A DNA stretch of 64,000 bases. It comes from Buxus sempervirens (Eukaryota; Streptophyta; Magnoliopsida; Buxales; Buxaceae). Position 1 is the stretch's first letter. Each line of letters opens with the position of its first letter. The translations under genes and the position numbers were made by a program. Location: assembly GCA_947561395.2 (NCBI GenBank), contig OX387188.1:7858150-7922149 (forward strand), written 5' to 3'. The notes beneath the pieces were generated by a model. That model saw nothing but the letters and a program-made list of their open reading frames with translations, was not told where the DNA came from and searched no databases. This document shows, piece by piece, positions 34,905 through 45,161 of the stretch.

Positions 34905-35475
34905 GCCACCTCGCTTTATGCCATTGGATAGAGAATCTCGACACGGTTCCAACGCAACTGAGTTTGCAGGAATCGGGGTCCGGACGAAGGTTCGTCGGGC
35001 GGTCAAACTTAAGGAAAAGCCAAGAGTTGACTTTTCCTCGAATTCCGTGCCAAGTACCTTGCTTTATATCATTGGATAGAGAATCTCGACACGATCCCAA
35101 CGCAACTGAGTTTGCAGGAATCGGGGTCCGGATGAAGGTTCTGCGGGCGGTCAAACTTGAGCAGAGCCAAAAGTTGACTTTCTGCTAAAATCCGATCCAG
35201 AGACCTACCCCTAGGTCATTGGATAGAGAATCTCGACACGGTTCCAACGCAACCGAGTTTGCAGGAATCGGGGTCCGGATGAAGGTTCTGCGGGCGGTCA
35301 AAACTTGAGCAGAGCCAAAAGTTGACTTTCTGCTAAAATCCGATCCGGAGGCCTACCCCTAGGTCATGGGATGGAGGGCTCCGATACGATTCTAATGAAA
35401 CTAAGTTTGCCCAGATCGGAGTCCGGATGAAGGAAATATGAGCTGACGAAATTCCCGGGCAGCAAAACCGGCAAT
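34905..35475 (+). repeat. Four-fold U3 module in LTR F
   Basis: Units of about 150 bp start near 34908, 35056, 35203 and 35353. Each carries GGATAGAGAATCTCGACACG, CAACGCAACTGAGTTTGC, GGAATCGGGGTCCGGATGAA and a GTTGACTTT tail. Copy number differs between LTRs: one to two in A and E, two in B and C, three in D, four here. Confidence 0.8.
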
Positions 35476-36037
35476 CTGCGCACGTGGCAAAAAGCTGCAC
35501 ACGTAGTAAAAAGCTGCACACGTGGCGAGTTGCGCAGGAAAATATCTCGGGGATTAAATCCGTAAATATCCAAACATACGAAATATCCTAGGGACTAAAT
35601 CCGTGAAAATCCGAGAATATCGGATTAAATCAAAAATTGCCAGGGACTAAATCCGATTTTTTTAGATTTTTACGTCCGGCGAGCGGCGGCATTAAATGAT
35701 TTTCATCATTATGCCACTCGCGCGGACGTGGCGAGCGGCATGCGCTCACCTGGAGCTGGGCGCATCCCCTTTTTTTTCTCTCTTATATAAGCCGCGCGGC
35801 ATTTCGCGCAGAGGGGTTGGAAGATTTTTCGAAAAAAAACTAAGTCTTCGGAGTTTTTGAAGGTCCGAAGGGTTTTTGGTTTTGCTTTCTTCTTCCTTCA
35901 CCCGAAGCCCCCCCCCCCCCCCCCCCCCTTCTCTTCACCCTGGCTTGCCTCCCAGAAAACCCCAAGCTCCTCACCCTCCTTTGGTTCTCCTCCAGTTCAT
36001 CCTAAACCAGTGGAGGCTTGCTACTGTCGGTGTGGTA

Positions 36038-36112
36038 AAGAGGAGGCTCCGGCCGCTGTCCTACTTCGAGGAGGCTCCCCCACTCAGCTCCAGAACTCAA
36101 GAACCACCAGGT
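36038..36112 (+). promoter_or_regulatory. Purine motif and splice-donor-like site in LTR F
   Basis: GAGGAGGCTCCGGCCGCTGT, then CGAGGAGGCTCC, then ACCACCAG|GTAAAC with GT at 36111-36112. Same order as LTRs A, C and D. Confidence 0.5.
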
Positions 36113-36714
36113 AAACATCCCTGTTACTTTGGGTTATACATATATGAGTATGTGATGTTTTTTTTCGTAAGCCGGTCTTATTCGGTGGTATGAGGCCACA
36201 GCCATGAAACCATGTTTTTTTTCTGTTCACTTCCATCTGATGAAGACCACCAAGTAAGGAAGAGGAAGATGCATGTGTTGCTCGCCCCGAAAAGGGAGCA
36301 TGTTCCCAAGTTCCCTTCATCCATTGTACCCCTGTAAACCCCCCTCCTCATTCCCTTCTTCGGATGTTAGGGTGCATGCTTGAAGGTCTAGTCGTCGATG
36401 GGAGTACATGTAATGTCTGCATGTGGTTCCTTTTGTTTTTTTTTACATTGCTGGGTTTGCTAACATGCTGCTTGTGCACCCTTGAGCATGCTCCCATCAC
36501 TTCCCCCCTCCTTTTTCAAGCTGTTAATGCATCTGTACCAGTTTTTTTTATCGGGTTTGTTTTCTTTTAAGAGATTTTGGGTTGTAGGATGAAGCATGAA
36601 GTATGCTTAGACTAGTTTTAATACAAGTTCAAGTGGCTTCTGGGGAGTGGTCGAAGCCCGGGGAAGTGTCCTGGGCATATTATTCGTGAAGTATTTTGAA
36701 TGCATGTTTGTATT

Positions 36715-37165
36715 GTGAGTTTTCTGGGTTTTCAAAACTTGAAATAAAATGTGTTTAGATTAAATCCAAAATTAGTTGGGAGGTGTTCTGGGCAAGTTGG
36801 GAGGCCAGTGGAACAGTTACAGACCGAAAAAAAATCGGCCAGAGTTGGAGATCGCAAAAAAACAGAGAGTTGAAAATCGCAGTGAGCTGCCGCCCACCTG
36901 GCGCTCACCTAGGAAGTGGGCGCCCCTTTCATCTCACTTCCCGCCGAGCTGGCGCCCACCTGGCGCTCAGCTCGCGCCCACTAAAAACCAGGTGAAATTC
37001 TGGCGCCCTTCTCGCGCCCATCTCGCGCTCACCTCCCGCCCAGCTCGCGCTCACCTGGTATCGGGTGAGCGCCAGGTCAAAATTTCGCCCGGTTCTGGCG
37101 CCCATCTGGCGCCCACCTGGCGCTCACTTCAGGAGGTGAGCGCCAGGTCCAAAACAGGCCGAATT
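36715..37165 (+). repeat. GCGCCCACCTGGCGCTCAC module shared between LTR F and LTR J
   Basis: It starts near GTTTTCTGGGTTTTC, passes AAATGTGTTTAGATTAAATC and ACAGTTACAGACCGAAAA, and runs into the GC-rich array. The same order with close similarity is found at about 57755-58245 in J, an LTR with unrelated ends. The array words (GGCGCCCACCTGGCGCTCA) also resemble those of C. Confidence 0.75.
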
Positions 37166-38488
37166 GTTTTTTTTTGAAAATTCCAAAAATACCCTTTACC
37201 ATACCGCGGGGGGCTTCGCCCCCCGCACCCCCCACCCCGTGGGCTCCACTTCGCTTCGCCCGTAGGGTCCCCGGGTACCTCCCCTTGGACCCAGCACAAT
37301 GAGCCAGTTTTTTGTGTGATTATTGCTAGATGTGAATGATACTTCCGAACCGGATAAACCAATAGGGTTTCTGGGTCACCCGGAGACCCGACATGGGACT
37401 TGGACTCCCGGTCCAACTTGACTTCCAGTGGGCCTTCCAACGGGGCCCACCAAGCCCAATAAACACCAAAGCATGCCATTAAAATAACTTAAGTGAAATG
37501 AACAATTTGAACCGGGCGGGCCAAACCCAATGCGGCCCACCCGAGCCTTGTTATGTGAAATTGATGCATGAATTGCGTGGTTTGGCCGAGACCAAGGGCA
37601 AGGGCCTACCGGGCCCGCCAAAGCCCACCAACCGAACCAAGGAAGGGCACAAACCCTAACTTCCGGTAACTTGGGCTTACAAAGCCCAGATTTGGACTGC
37701 GGGCCCCAAGCCCAGTGTCCAAATCACTTTGGCAAAATTAAAAAGATAAATCCAATAAAAAATACTTGGACACCACGTGGGCCCATCTTAGGGGCCCATA
37801 AACCGGTCCGGCCCACTTGTGCATGAAAAACACTTAATCTTCAAACCTAAACTTAAAGTAAAATCAATTGAACTAACCAAAAGCCCAAAGGACCTCTCAG
37901 GCTAGACTGAGGTCCACAAGGGTACACGGGCTTCACTAAGCCCACCAAGGATACCGTGGGCCTTCCAACAGGGCCCACCCAACCAGACCCAGATCACCTA
38001 ATTAAACAAGATAAAAGCAATTAAAGGGACCCACACCACTCAGGTGGTCCCGCCAGACTAAACCAAACTGCATATCGGATTAGGAATCAGGTGAGATCAA
38101 TGTAAGCTGACTCAAACCAGGGAACCCACGGGACCCGTCATCCGACGGGGTGGACCGGGGTGTCTACGGATTTCCCCGGACCACAACCGAGAACAGACTT
38201 AGAATCTCAAGCCGCAGACCAAAAGCCCTAATAGACAGGATTAGGCACCCAGGTGTCCGCCTGCACCCCATCAGGCGGTGGCGACTCCGAATCACCCCGT
38301 GCCGCGTTTCCCACGCGCGCACACTCAGATCTCTAATAAAACCGTAGACCAGAAAATTAGGCCCGGATAGGTGCCCTTTTGTGTCTGCCTGCACCTCTCA
38401 GGCAGTGGCGACTCCAAAACAGTCCCGAGGCGAGAATCACTTCGCATGCACCTCGTCGTGCGGCCCGAAATGGGGTGCGCACAGGAAG

Positions 38489-39653
38489 CAGTGGGTGTCA
38501 CAGCCCAGATGCAAGCCGATTTACAGGCCCTAAAGGACAAATGCAGAACGTGAATCGAGGTCCTGTGCCAAAAGAAGCCTCACTAGACAGACTGGGATTT
38601 TTCCCTGATTTGCAACTCTCGCCAAAATTCAAATGTCCAGACTTGGTGAAATTTGACGGAAGTGGCTATCCACTGTCACATCTACGAGCTTATTATGGAG
38701 ATATGTGCCAGTATGCATATGATGAAAGGATCATGATTCAATTCTTCCAATGCTCATTGACGGGTTCGGCACAGAAGTGGTTTGCTAATCTTGATAGGAG
38801 CCGAATCAGGACTTGGGATGACTTGGCAAGCACCTTCCTCGAGCATTTTAAATTTAACACCGAGGTCTTGCCCACTCGGATGGAATTGCAGAAAATGTCC
38901 AAGAAAAGTACTGAATCCATCCGTGAGTATGCTAAAAGGTGGCGGGAAATGGCTGCGATGGTTCAACCGCCCATGCTGGAAAAAGAGATGGTGATACTGT
39001 TCATCTCGACGCTGGGGCAGCCATACTATACACTACTACTAGGGCAGTTTGCTGCAAGTTTTGCAAACCTTGTTGTAGTGACAGACAGAATAGAGGATGG
39101 AGTGAAATCTGGCAGGGTGGCAGGTTTTGCAACAGAGCCGACAATGCAGAGAAGGAACCCTAATGGTGGAAGGGGCATGGACAAAAAGAAAGAAGACAAG
39201 ACCATCAACTACGTCCAGCCGAACAGGCCTTTCCACTTCCCAACACCAGACAGGAAGGAAAACCAAAACAGTGGCCAGGGAGCACAGTTCACAAGACGGC
39301 CGAGGTGGACAAAAGAAGAATTTCAAGCAAGGTTGAACAGGGTGTTCACACCCCTGCCTTATTCATTGTCAGAATTACTGCCAACCCTATTGAAGAATGG
39401 GTATTTACAGAGAAAGCAGCCAGTCCAACAACCATCCAACAGTCGTTCCTACAACCCCAATGACTACTGTGACTACCACATGGGAGCCCCTGGACATCAT
39501 ACCAATCGCTGTTGGGAATTGAAGCATGATGTCCAGGACTTGATCGATAACAAGCACATCTCAGTCGATCCCCCAGTATCGACCCCTCCTGCGGCCACTG
39601 CCACAAATCCTCTCCCTAACCACAATCAGGCGTCTTCAAGTGGCACCAGTTGA
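38489..39653 (+). pseudogene. gag: gag of element A, main fragment
   Basis: The longest gag reading in the window (about 385 residues). After the E insertion it continues with VNRGPVPKEASLDRLGFFPD, the PF03732-type core (KWFANLDRSRIRTWDDLAS; ELQKMSKKSTESIREYAKRW; FISTLGQPYYTLLLGQF), a basic RRPRWTKEEFQARLNRVF segment, and the knuckle-like CDYHMGAPGHHTNRC with VQDLIDNKHISVDPP. The frame stays open upstream into E by chance. Separated from its N-terminal fragment by about 6 kb, so not functional. Confidence 0.88.
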
Positions 39654-42613
39654 ACAAGTTGGTAAAACTACAAGGCAAAGAGCAATCCCGAAATCCAAAA
39701 TCTTCACCAGGCGCGATTCCACCCCTAATCTGCCATGACCAGGATAAGTTGAACTCTACTTTTTGCACCAAACATCCTTGGTAGGAGTGGTCTTTTGTAA
39801 ATGTTTTAAATGCTTTTTACTTTCATGCAAGCTGTTGTAAAAAACCTTTTGAAAAAAAAAGTATAAGACAAAAAAGAGAGAAAAATACCTTTTGAAAAAA
39901 AATGCAAGTGCTTGGTCGGTGATGACATCGCTCTAAGACCATAGCTTTTTGGCAATGACCACGATCATGGAAAAATGCCAAGTGGCTTAAAGGTGTCTTC
40001 AACTGGGTGCAGTACACTGTCCCATGAGAACCTTGACCGAGCCAATAGCAATCCCTTCTTGATCCAAACCTTTATTTTCCTCCCAAAGCCTATCTTTGCA
40101 GTAGGTTAGGGCGATCTTTGAGAGAAAAGAAAGAAAGAAAAGAGAAAGTGCCTAAACCAACTAAGGGCAAAGGCTGGATTCGCATCATGTCTTCAAGAAA
40201 GGATAAGAGGCCATCTTTCATTCATCTAGAATTCTAAGATCCGCTAGTCAAAACACTTTGGGCTTGATCGTATTATTTAAATACCCGTATTGTGTCTAGC
40301 CACCCCACACTGAGGCAAAGCTAAAGAAAAAAAAAAGAAAACGAAATGGATAAATAGATTCTTGAATTAATCTGCATGAACATTTCAACCAAGTGGTCAC
40401 AACTTCTGCAAAAGGATGAAAGGCCATCCTTGCTTATTTCCCCAGTTTTCAAAGTCATGTCTCTAGTCAAACCATTTGAGCCTAACTTTCTTTCTTCTAA
40501 CCCACTGAGTCATGAGCCCTAAATCTGGTGTTGGGTAAAGAAGAGAAGGCATGAAAGAGCAAAAACAAAGAAAAGGAAAAGAAAGCAGAAAACACACTGG
40601 GACTTGCGAATCAAAGCAAAAAGCCAAGATGACCCTAGAGCAAAGCAAAGGAAAGAAAAAAAATGCTAGAGGAAAAAGCGAAGGTCACAAAAGACTTCAC
40701 AAAGAAAAATGAAGAAAAGCAAAGAAGTATTGGTGAAGCCCAAGCAGTCAAGAAAAGGGTAGAACATGACTTGACCTATTTACAAAAGACTTCGAGCCAT
40801 ATTCTCCTTTCTTTCATAAGCTAAAAACCTCAGCCTTCGTTTCATCCCATTAGAAAGTCCTTTCTGATTGCAGAAAATGTGACAATGGAATTCATGCAGA
40901 TCAATGATGAAGGAATCTAAAAAGAAGAGCGAGCTTTGGCAAGACACAAATTAAAACCTGAAAATGAAGAAAATAATAATTTGAGCCTTATATCCCTTCA
41001 TTTCTCAGATTTAAAAACCAACCAATGTTTCGTCCTAATATCAAGACCTCTCTGATCTATGGGACATGATGCACAAGAGTCAACTAAAGACCCTCAAGCT
41101 GGGATAGGCACTAACCCAAGGGAAAAGAAAAGGGAAAGAGCCCTCAGTTGCAAAATCTTGAAACCACCCTAAATGGTTGGGTCAAGGTGAGAGAAACAAA
41201 AACCGGGAAGGGAGAACACCCCTTTGAGATGCCCCTCTACTTTTAAACCTCTGCAAAGACCTTGCTGGCACAAATCAAGAATCTCGTGGGAATGTGTGCC
41301 AAGCACCCTGTCCTAAGACACTTCGTGCTAACAAGGCAATTTACCATGGTCATTGGTCCAACCTTTTCTTTTTAAACCATTTGTACAAATTTTTGAAAAA
41401 AAAAACTGTGGAAAAAATATTTCATTTCTGATATGTGCAGTTGCACACACAATAAAAGCAAGTCATAAGTGCCTGTAGCTTGAATTTCAAATACCTCACT
41501 ACTCTGTGAGAATTTTGTAGACCCAGGCGAAGCAAAATAATTGGAGGATGTCAAGAAGCACCTCGAAGCCAAGAGCAGAAGAAAGGCAAAATAGAGAAAA
41601 GCTGGGGCAATGATACACCTACAGGGGAATGGCGAAGACTTCCTTTGTCCCCCAAACAGATTCTTGTCCCCAACAGAATTTTCAAGAAACCCAAAGCTAC
41701 ATGTCAAGACCATGCCCAGTCTAAAGAGGCTGGTTTTGTGAAAAAAGAGACAAATGCAAGAAGGCTTCCACAGATCCCCAGCAAAAGCCCCCATAAGTGT
41801 AATCAACTCATACCCCACATGAAGGAGCGAGCTGTGCAAGAAGGAAAAGACGGTAAAGGCTCCTGCCAATCCCCAGTGGAGTTACCCCAAATTGGGAAGC
41901 CCTGCCTCACTGAAGGAAAAAGGGGGAATTGACAGAAGTGCCATCCCTCAGCTAAGAAAGACATGCAAAAGAAAGGAAAGAAGAATCTGGCGAAGCGGCA
42001 GAAGAAAGAAGAGCAGAATGAAGAACTTTTGGGCAAATTGGCCCCATTTGTAAATTTTTTATTTTCCACTTTTGTAAATAGAATAAGACAGGTGTGTGAG
42101 CCCTTTTGAAGCACCGAGCAGCGTTGAGAGCACCTCCTCGCCAAGAGCATCTCCTCCTTCCTCCTTCCTTCATGCCATTCCCTAATCAAACCCTAAAGAA
42201 AAAAAAACCCCTATCCTCAAGAGGCCCAAATCAGAAGTCTAAAATCACCTAAAAGCTTTAATGGAACAAACAAGAGAAAGAGAAAATTGTTGAGTGCCTT
42301 GCATCAATGTCGAAACAGGTTGGTGAGCTCAAGTCCAACCCCTTCTTTCAAAAAACTCAAGATAAATACCAAGGAGTTGCTTCAGAAAACCCAAGACTTA
42401 AGGGTAAGCAAGCTCCAAAGCAAGAAAGTGGAAGCCATTGGGTTTTTCCCTTTTGCTGAAAAGATGCAAAGCCAGGAGATGGAAGCCATTTCGTGTTTCC
42501 CTCTCATTGAAAAAAGATCTGAAAAAGTTTAAGCTCACCAATCATGTCGATAGAAATGCTAGGCGCAAAAACGAGGTTCTTCTTTTTCTTTGCCGTTCAT
42601 CCCCAAGGTGATT
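39654..42613 (+). other. Post-gag non-coding region of element A
   Basis: About 3 kb with no pol signature, the reverse-strand counterpart of 11370-14338 and 6050-8453. The paired hairpins are at about 40199-40219 and 40412-40431 (AAGGATG..CATCCTT). Near 42490 ATTTCGTGTTTCCC echoes the leader word. Confidence 0.75.
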
Positions 42614-42631
42614 CCGGCAAAGAGGGGCTGA
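42614..42631 (+). promoter_or_regulatory. Polypurine tract of element A
   Basis: CCGGCAAAGAGGGGCTGA immediately precedes the 3' LTR start TGTCATCACCTC. It is the counterpart of the PPTs of B and C. Confidence 0.75.
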
Positions 42632-45161
42632 TGTCATCACCTCATTTTTGCACCCCCAGAATTGCTGAAAATGAAAACCCTAGCTGAAAGGTCAAACCCT
42701 GAGGGGGCAAAAGTTGACTTTTAATAAAGTGATAATTGACCACCTTGCTTCATCCCAGTGGATAGAGAATCCCGACACAGTTCCAACGCAACTAAGTCTG
42801 CTGGAATCGGAGCCCGGATGGAGAAGATATGAGCAAAACAATCCCAGAGGCAAAGTTAAAATATCTTAATTGAACTAATTAAGATAAATGAGAAATAATA
42901 AAAATTGGAGAAGTCTAATTCCTCCGAGTGGGCAGCTAAGTTGCCTCAGCAGTCAAGTCAACCAAAAAACGAGGAGAGAAAAAGGCAACCGCATATTGTG
43001 TGCGCTTGCTTTTTCGGCCACCGCCCGTGGAGCCAATCAAAGCAAGCGGCGCGCAAAAAGTAACCGTACTTACAGTACAGTTGCATGGCGCGTCAAACTG
43101 CACCTGACCAATTTGTCCCCTAATCATTACTGAAGAGACAGGGATAAAACCGTACATACCCTGCGGTTTTAACCAAAACCGCATGGTATGTGCGGTTACT
43201 GTTCAATTTTGGCAGAACCGCACTGAGTATGCAGTTTTGTCTTTGTTTTCTATAAATAGAAAATCCGAACAGTAGACATGGGCTGGCTTCTTTTGGCTGA
43301 TCTCCACTGCTTCTCCCCCACTACCTCTGATCCGAAAACCCTCCTTTTGCCCCACCTTGCTCCCCCAAGCTCAAGACATTCTTTTTTTGATCATCCTAAC
43401 CCTCTCCACTCTATTCTTCCTCATTCAAGAACTTGGAAAAGAAGAGGAAGAGCTACCGTTGGTGCCGAAAGGAGGAGCTCCAGCCGCTGTGTTCACCTCA
43501 AGGAGGTTCAAACACACCTCCACTGGGTTTTTAAACCCAAGGTAATGTTTTCTATAACCTTTTGTTTAACATAAATCAAAATGAATTTATTCTAAGCATG
43601 ATTAGGGTGTTACCCATTTTTGGCTTGTTTGCTTTGCTCTTTTAGTATTATGATCACTCTTTCCTTTACTTGTGTCCATCGTTTCGAAATGAGCAAACTC
43701 CCATGGTAAGGGGAGCATACATATGGTGATAGGAGAGGGTGAGAGTTCGTCTTTGCATGATTTCAAAGTGCCCATATAGTTCTGTTTTGGGGATCTTTTC
43801 TTTTATCTACATGGGGAGCATGTTCCCCTTTCTTTTCTCCAAATATTTTGTACCCCTTATGTAACCCCCAAATGTCCCCTCTCTTTTTTTTTCTCTCTCC
43901 TATTTGCATGATGGATGATTTTAGCATATCTTGGAATGTATGAAGTATGCATGTTCTAGGTTAGATCCTCACTTTATTGCAAAGTTACCTGCTCCCTTAC
44001 TCCCCCATCATCACTTGGTTGCTGTTCTGAGTGCTAGGTAGGGTCCTCCTTTCTCTAATTTTACAGTTTCAGCATGTCCCCATACCCCCATGTGCCCTAA
44101 AGTTCGGCCTGTAAACACCATGTCAAAGGGATCATGCTAGCTCCCCTTTTGATTAGGTTTGTTGGTGTCCACATAGGCACACTCTCACCTAACTTACTTG
44201 TTGCTTCTTTCTATAATTTTGGAGTGGCATATAATCTATCCACAACGGTTGAGTGGTTGTTCCCTTGAGTATGCATGTTTGGATTGGCCGAAAATGACTA
44301 AGAGATGGCCTACCGGGCCTTCCCGTCTTCTCTTTGCATAAGGAGAGGAAGATTGCTTCCTAATGACCAAAGAGCAGGGACACTTAGGTCCCTGTTTTGT
44401 CCCTAGTTTTAGTTCAAAAGGGATAAGGCAGGATCCTATCCCTCTCCCCCCTTTGCTCAAACCCTAAAAGCCCAAAAGAGAACAAAAGGGGGTCTTCCCC
44501 TCCCTCAGAACCACTGTGGACCGACACAGGGGCCCACCCGACTGCTGGAATACCCTGGAGAGAAGCCGAGCTAAATCCCGAGGCCATTTTGGCCTTTCCT
44601 AGATTTTCGGGCCCAAACCGCATACTCAGAGCGGTTTGGGCGAAACCGCACTTGACCTGCGGTTGTGCCTTGACTGCACAGAATGTGCGGTCAGTTCCCA
44701 GAATCCCTCAAAAAATCCATTTTGAGACTGTGGGCCCGAATGGGCCCACCTGGCTTTGTGGGCCTCCGATGGGGCCCACCCAATCAGACTCATCTCATTT
44801 AAAGCTGAAAGATAAAATCAACCAAAAAGGGGACCCACACCGCTTCAGCGGTCCCCGCCAGACTTAAATAAAAGTGCATGCTGGATTAGGAATCGGGTGA
44901 GTGAGAAACCCAGTTGACTCAAACCAGGGAAACCAATGGGACCCGTCACTCGACGATGTGGACCGGGATGTCTACAGACTTCCCCGGACCGTAAACAAGC
45001 CCTTTCTCAAAATCTGAAGCCCCAGACCAAAATAGATATCCTTAGGGCATCCAGGTGTCTGCCTGCACCCCATCAGGCAGTGGCGACTCCAAATTACCTT
45101 TTTACCCATCCGAAGGCACGCACCTTTTCCGTGCGCCCTCGCTGGTGCGACCATGCGCACA
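42632..45161 (+). repeat. 3' LTR of element A
   Basis: A complete 2530-bp copy, TGTCATCACCTCATTTTTGC..CATGCGCACA. TATA at 43251-43258, purine motif 43467-43508, donor-like AAG|GTAATG (GT at 43542-43543), second word array about 44610-44693, PBS-like decamer about 45080-45089. It is followed by GCATG, the expected right target copy. Confidence 0.9.

Larger units (their letters stand above)
34785..38323 (+). mobile_element. Solo LTR F (Tat-type) inside E, TSD CTTAG/CTCAG
   Basis: TGTAAGCACCTCATTTTTG start, GCGCGCACA end, 3539 bp. The flanking CTTAG (34780-34784) and CTCAG (38324-38328) differ at one base, as expected of an older duplication. Contents: A-run, four U3 modules, GCGGCAT..ATGCC and GGCGAGCGGC words, TATATAA (35784-35790), C-run (35908-35928), purine motif and donor (36038-36112), GCGCCCACCTGGCGCTCAC array, GCGGGGGGC hairpin (37206-37226), covarying hairpin and PBS-like decamer (about 38279-38288). 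Confidence 0.87.
32476..38483 (+). mobile_element. Solo LTR E (Tat-type) in A's gag, TSD GGAAG, containing solo LTR F
   Basis: Starts TGTTAGCACCTGATTTTTGC and ends GGTGCGCACA. GGAAG stands at 32471-32475 and 38484-38488, with A's gag reading on each side. Without F it is about 2.46 kb. It has two U3 modules, a CCCGTATTTGAA palindrome array, TATA, a purine motif (about 33504-33545), a second AACCGTA/GACCGTA word array (about 34060-34170), GGGCCC-rich DNA and a PBS-like decamer (about 38406-38415). Confidence 0.9.
1..45161 (+). mobile_element. Element A: gag-only Tat-like LTR retrotransposon, host of nested insertions
   Basis: Related LTRs lie at the two ends (1-2376 and 42632-45161). A PBS follows the left LTR, a polypurine tract precedes the right one, and a gag gene in two pieces lies between, all on the + strand. 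About 33 kb of the span is foreign: element B (with C and D inside) sits in the leader, and solo LTR E (with F inside) sits in gag. No pol domain is visible, so this resembles the non-autonomous TR-GAG class; the Tat/Ogre affinity comes from the gag type and the PBS. Position 1 aligns with 42787, so about 155 bp of the 5' LTR and the left target duplication lie outside the window. The right flank is GCATG. The element is broken by insertions and decay. By eye its LTRs differ by a few percent, so it is older than C. Confidence 0.85.
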
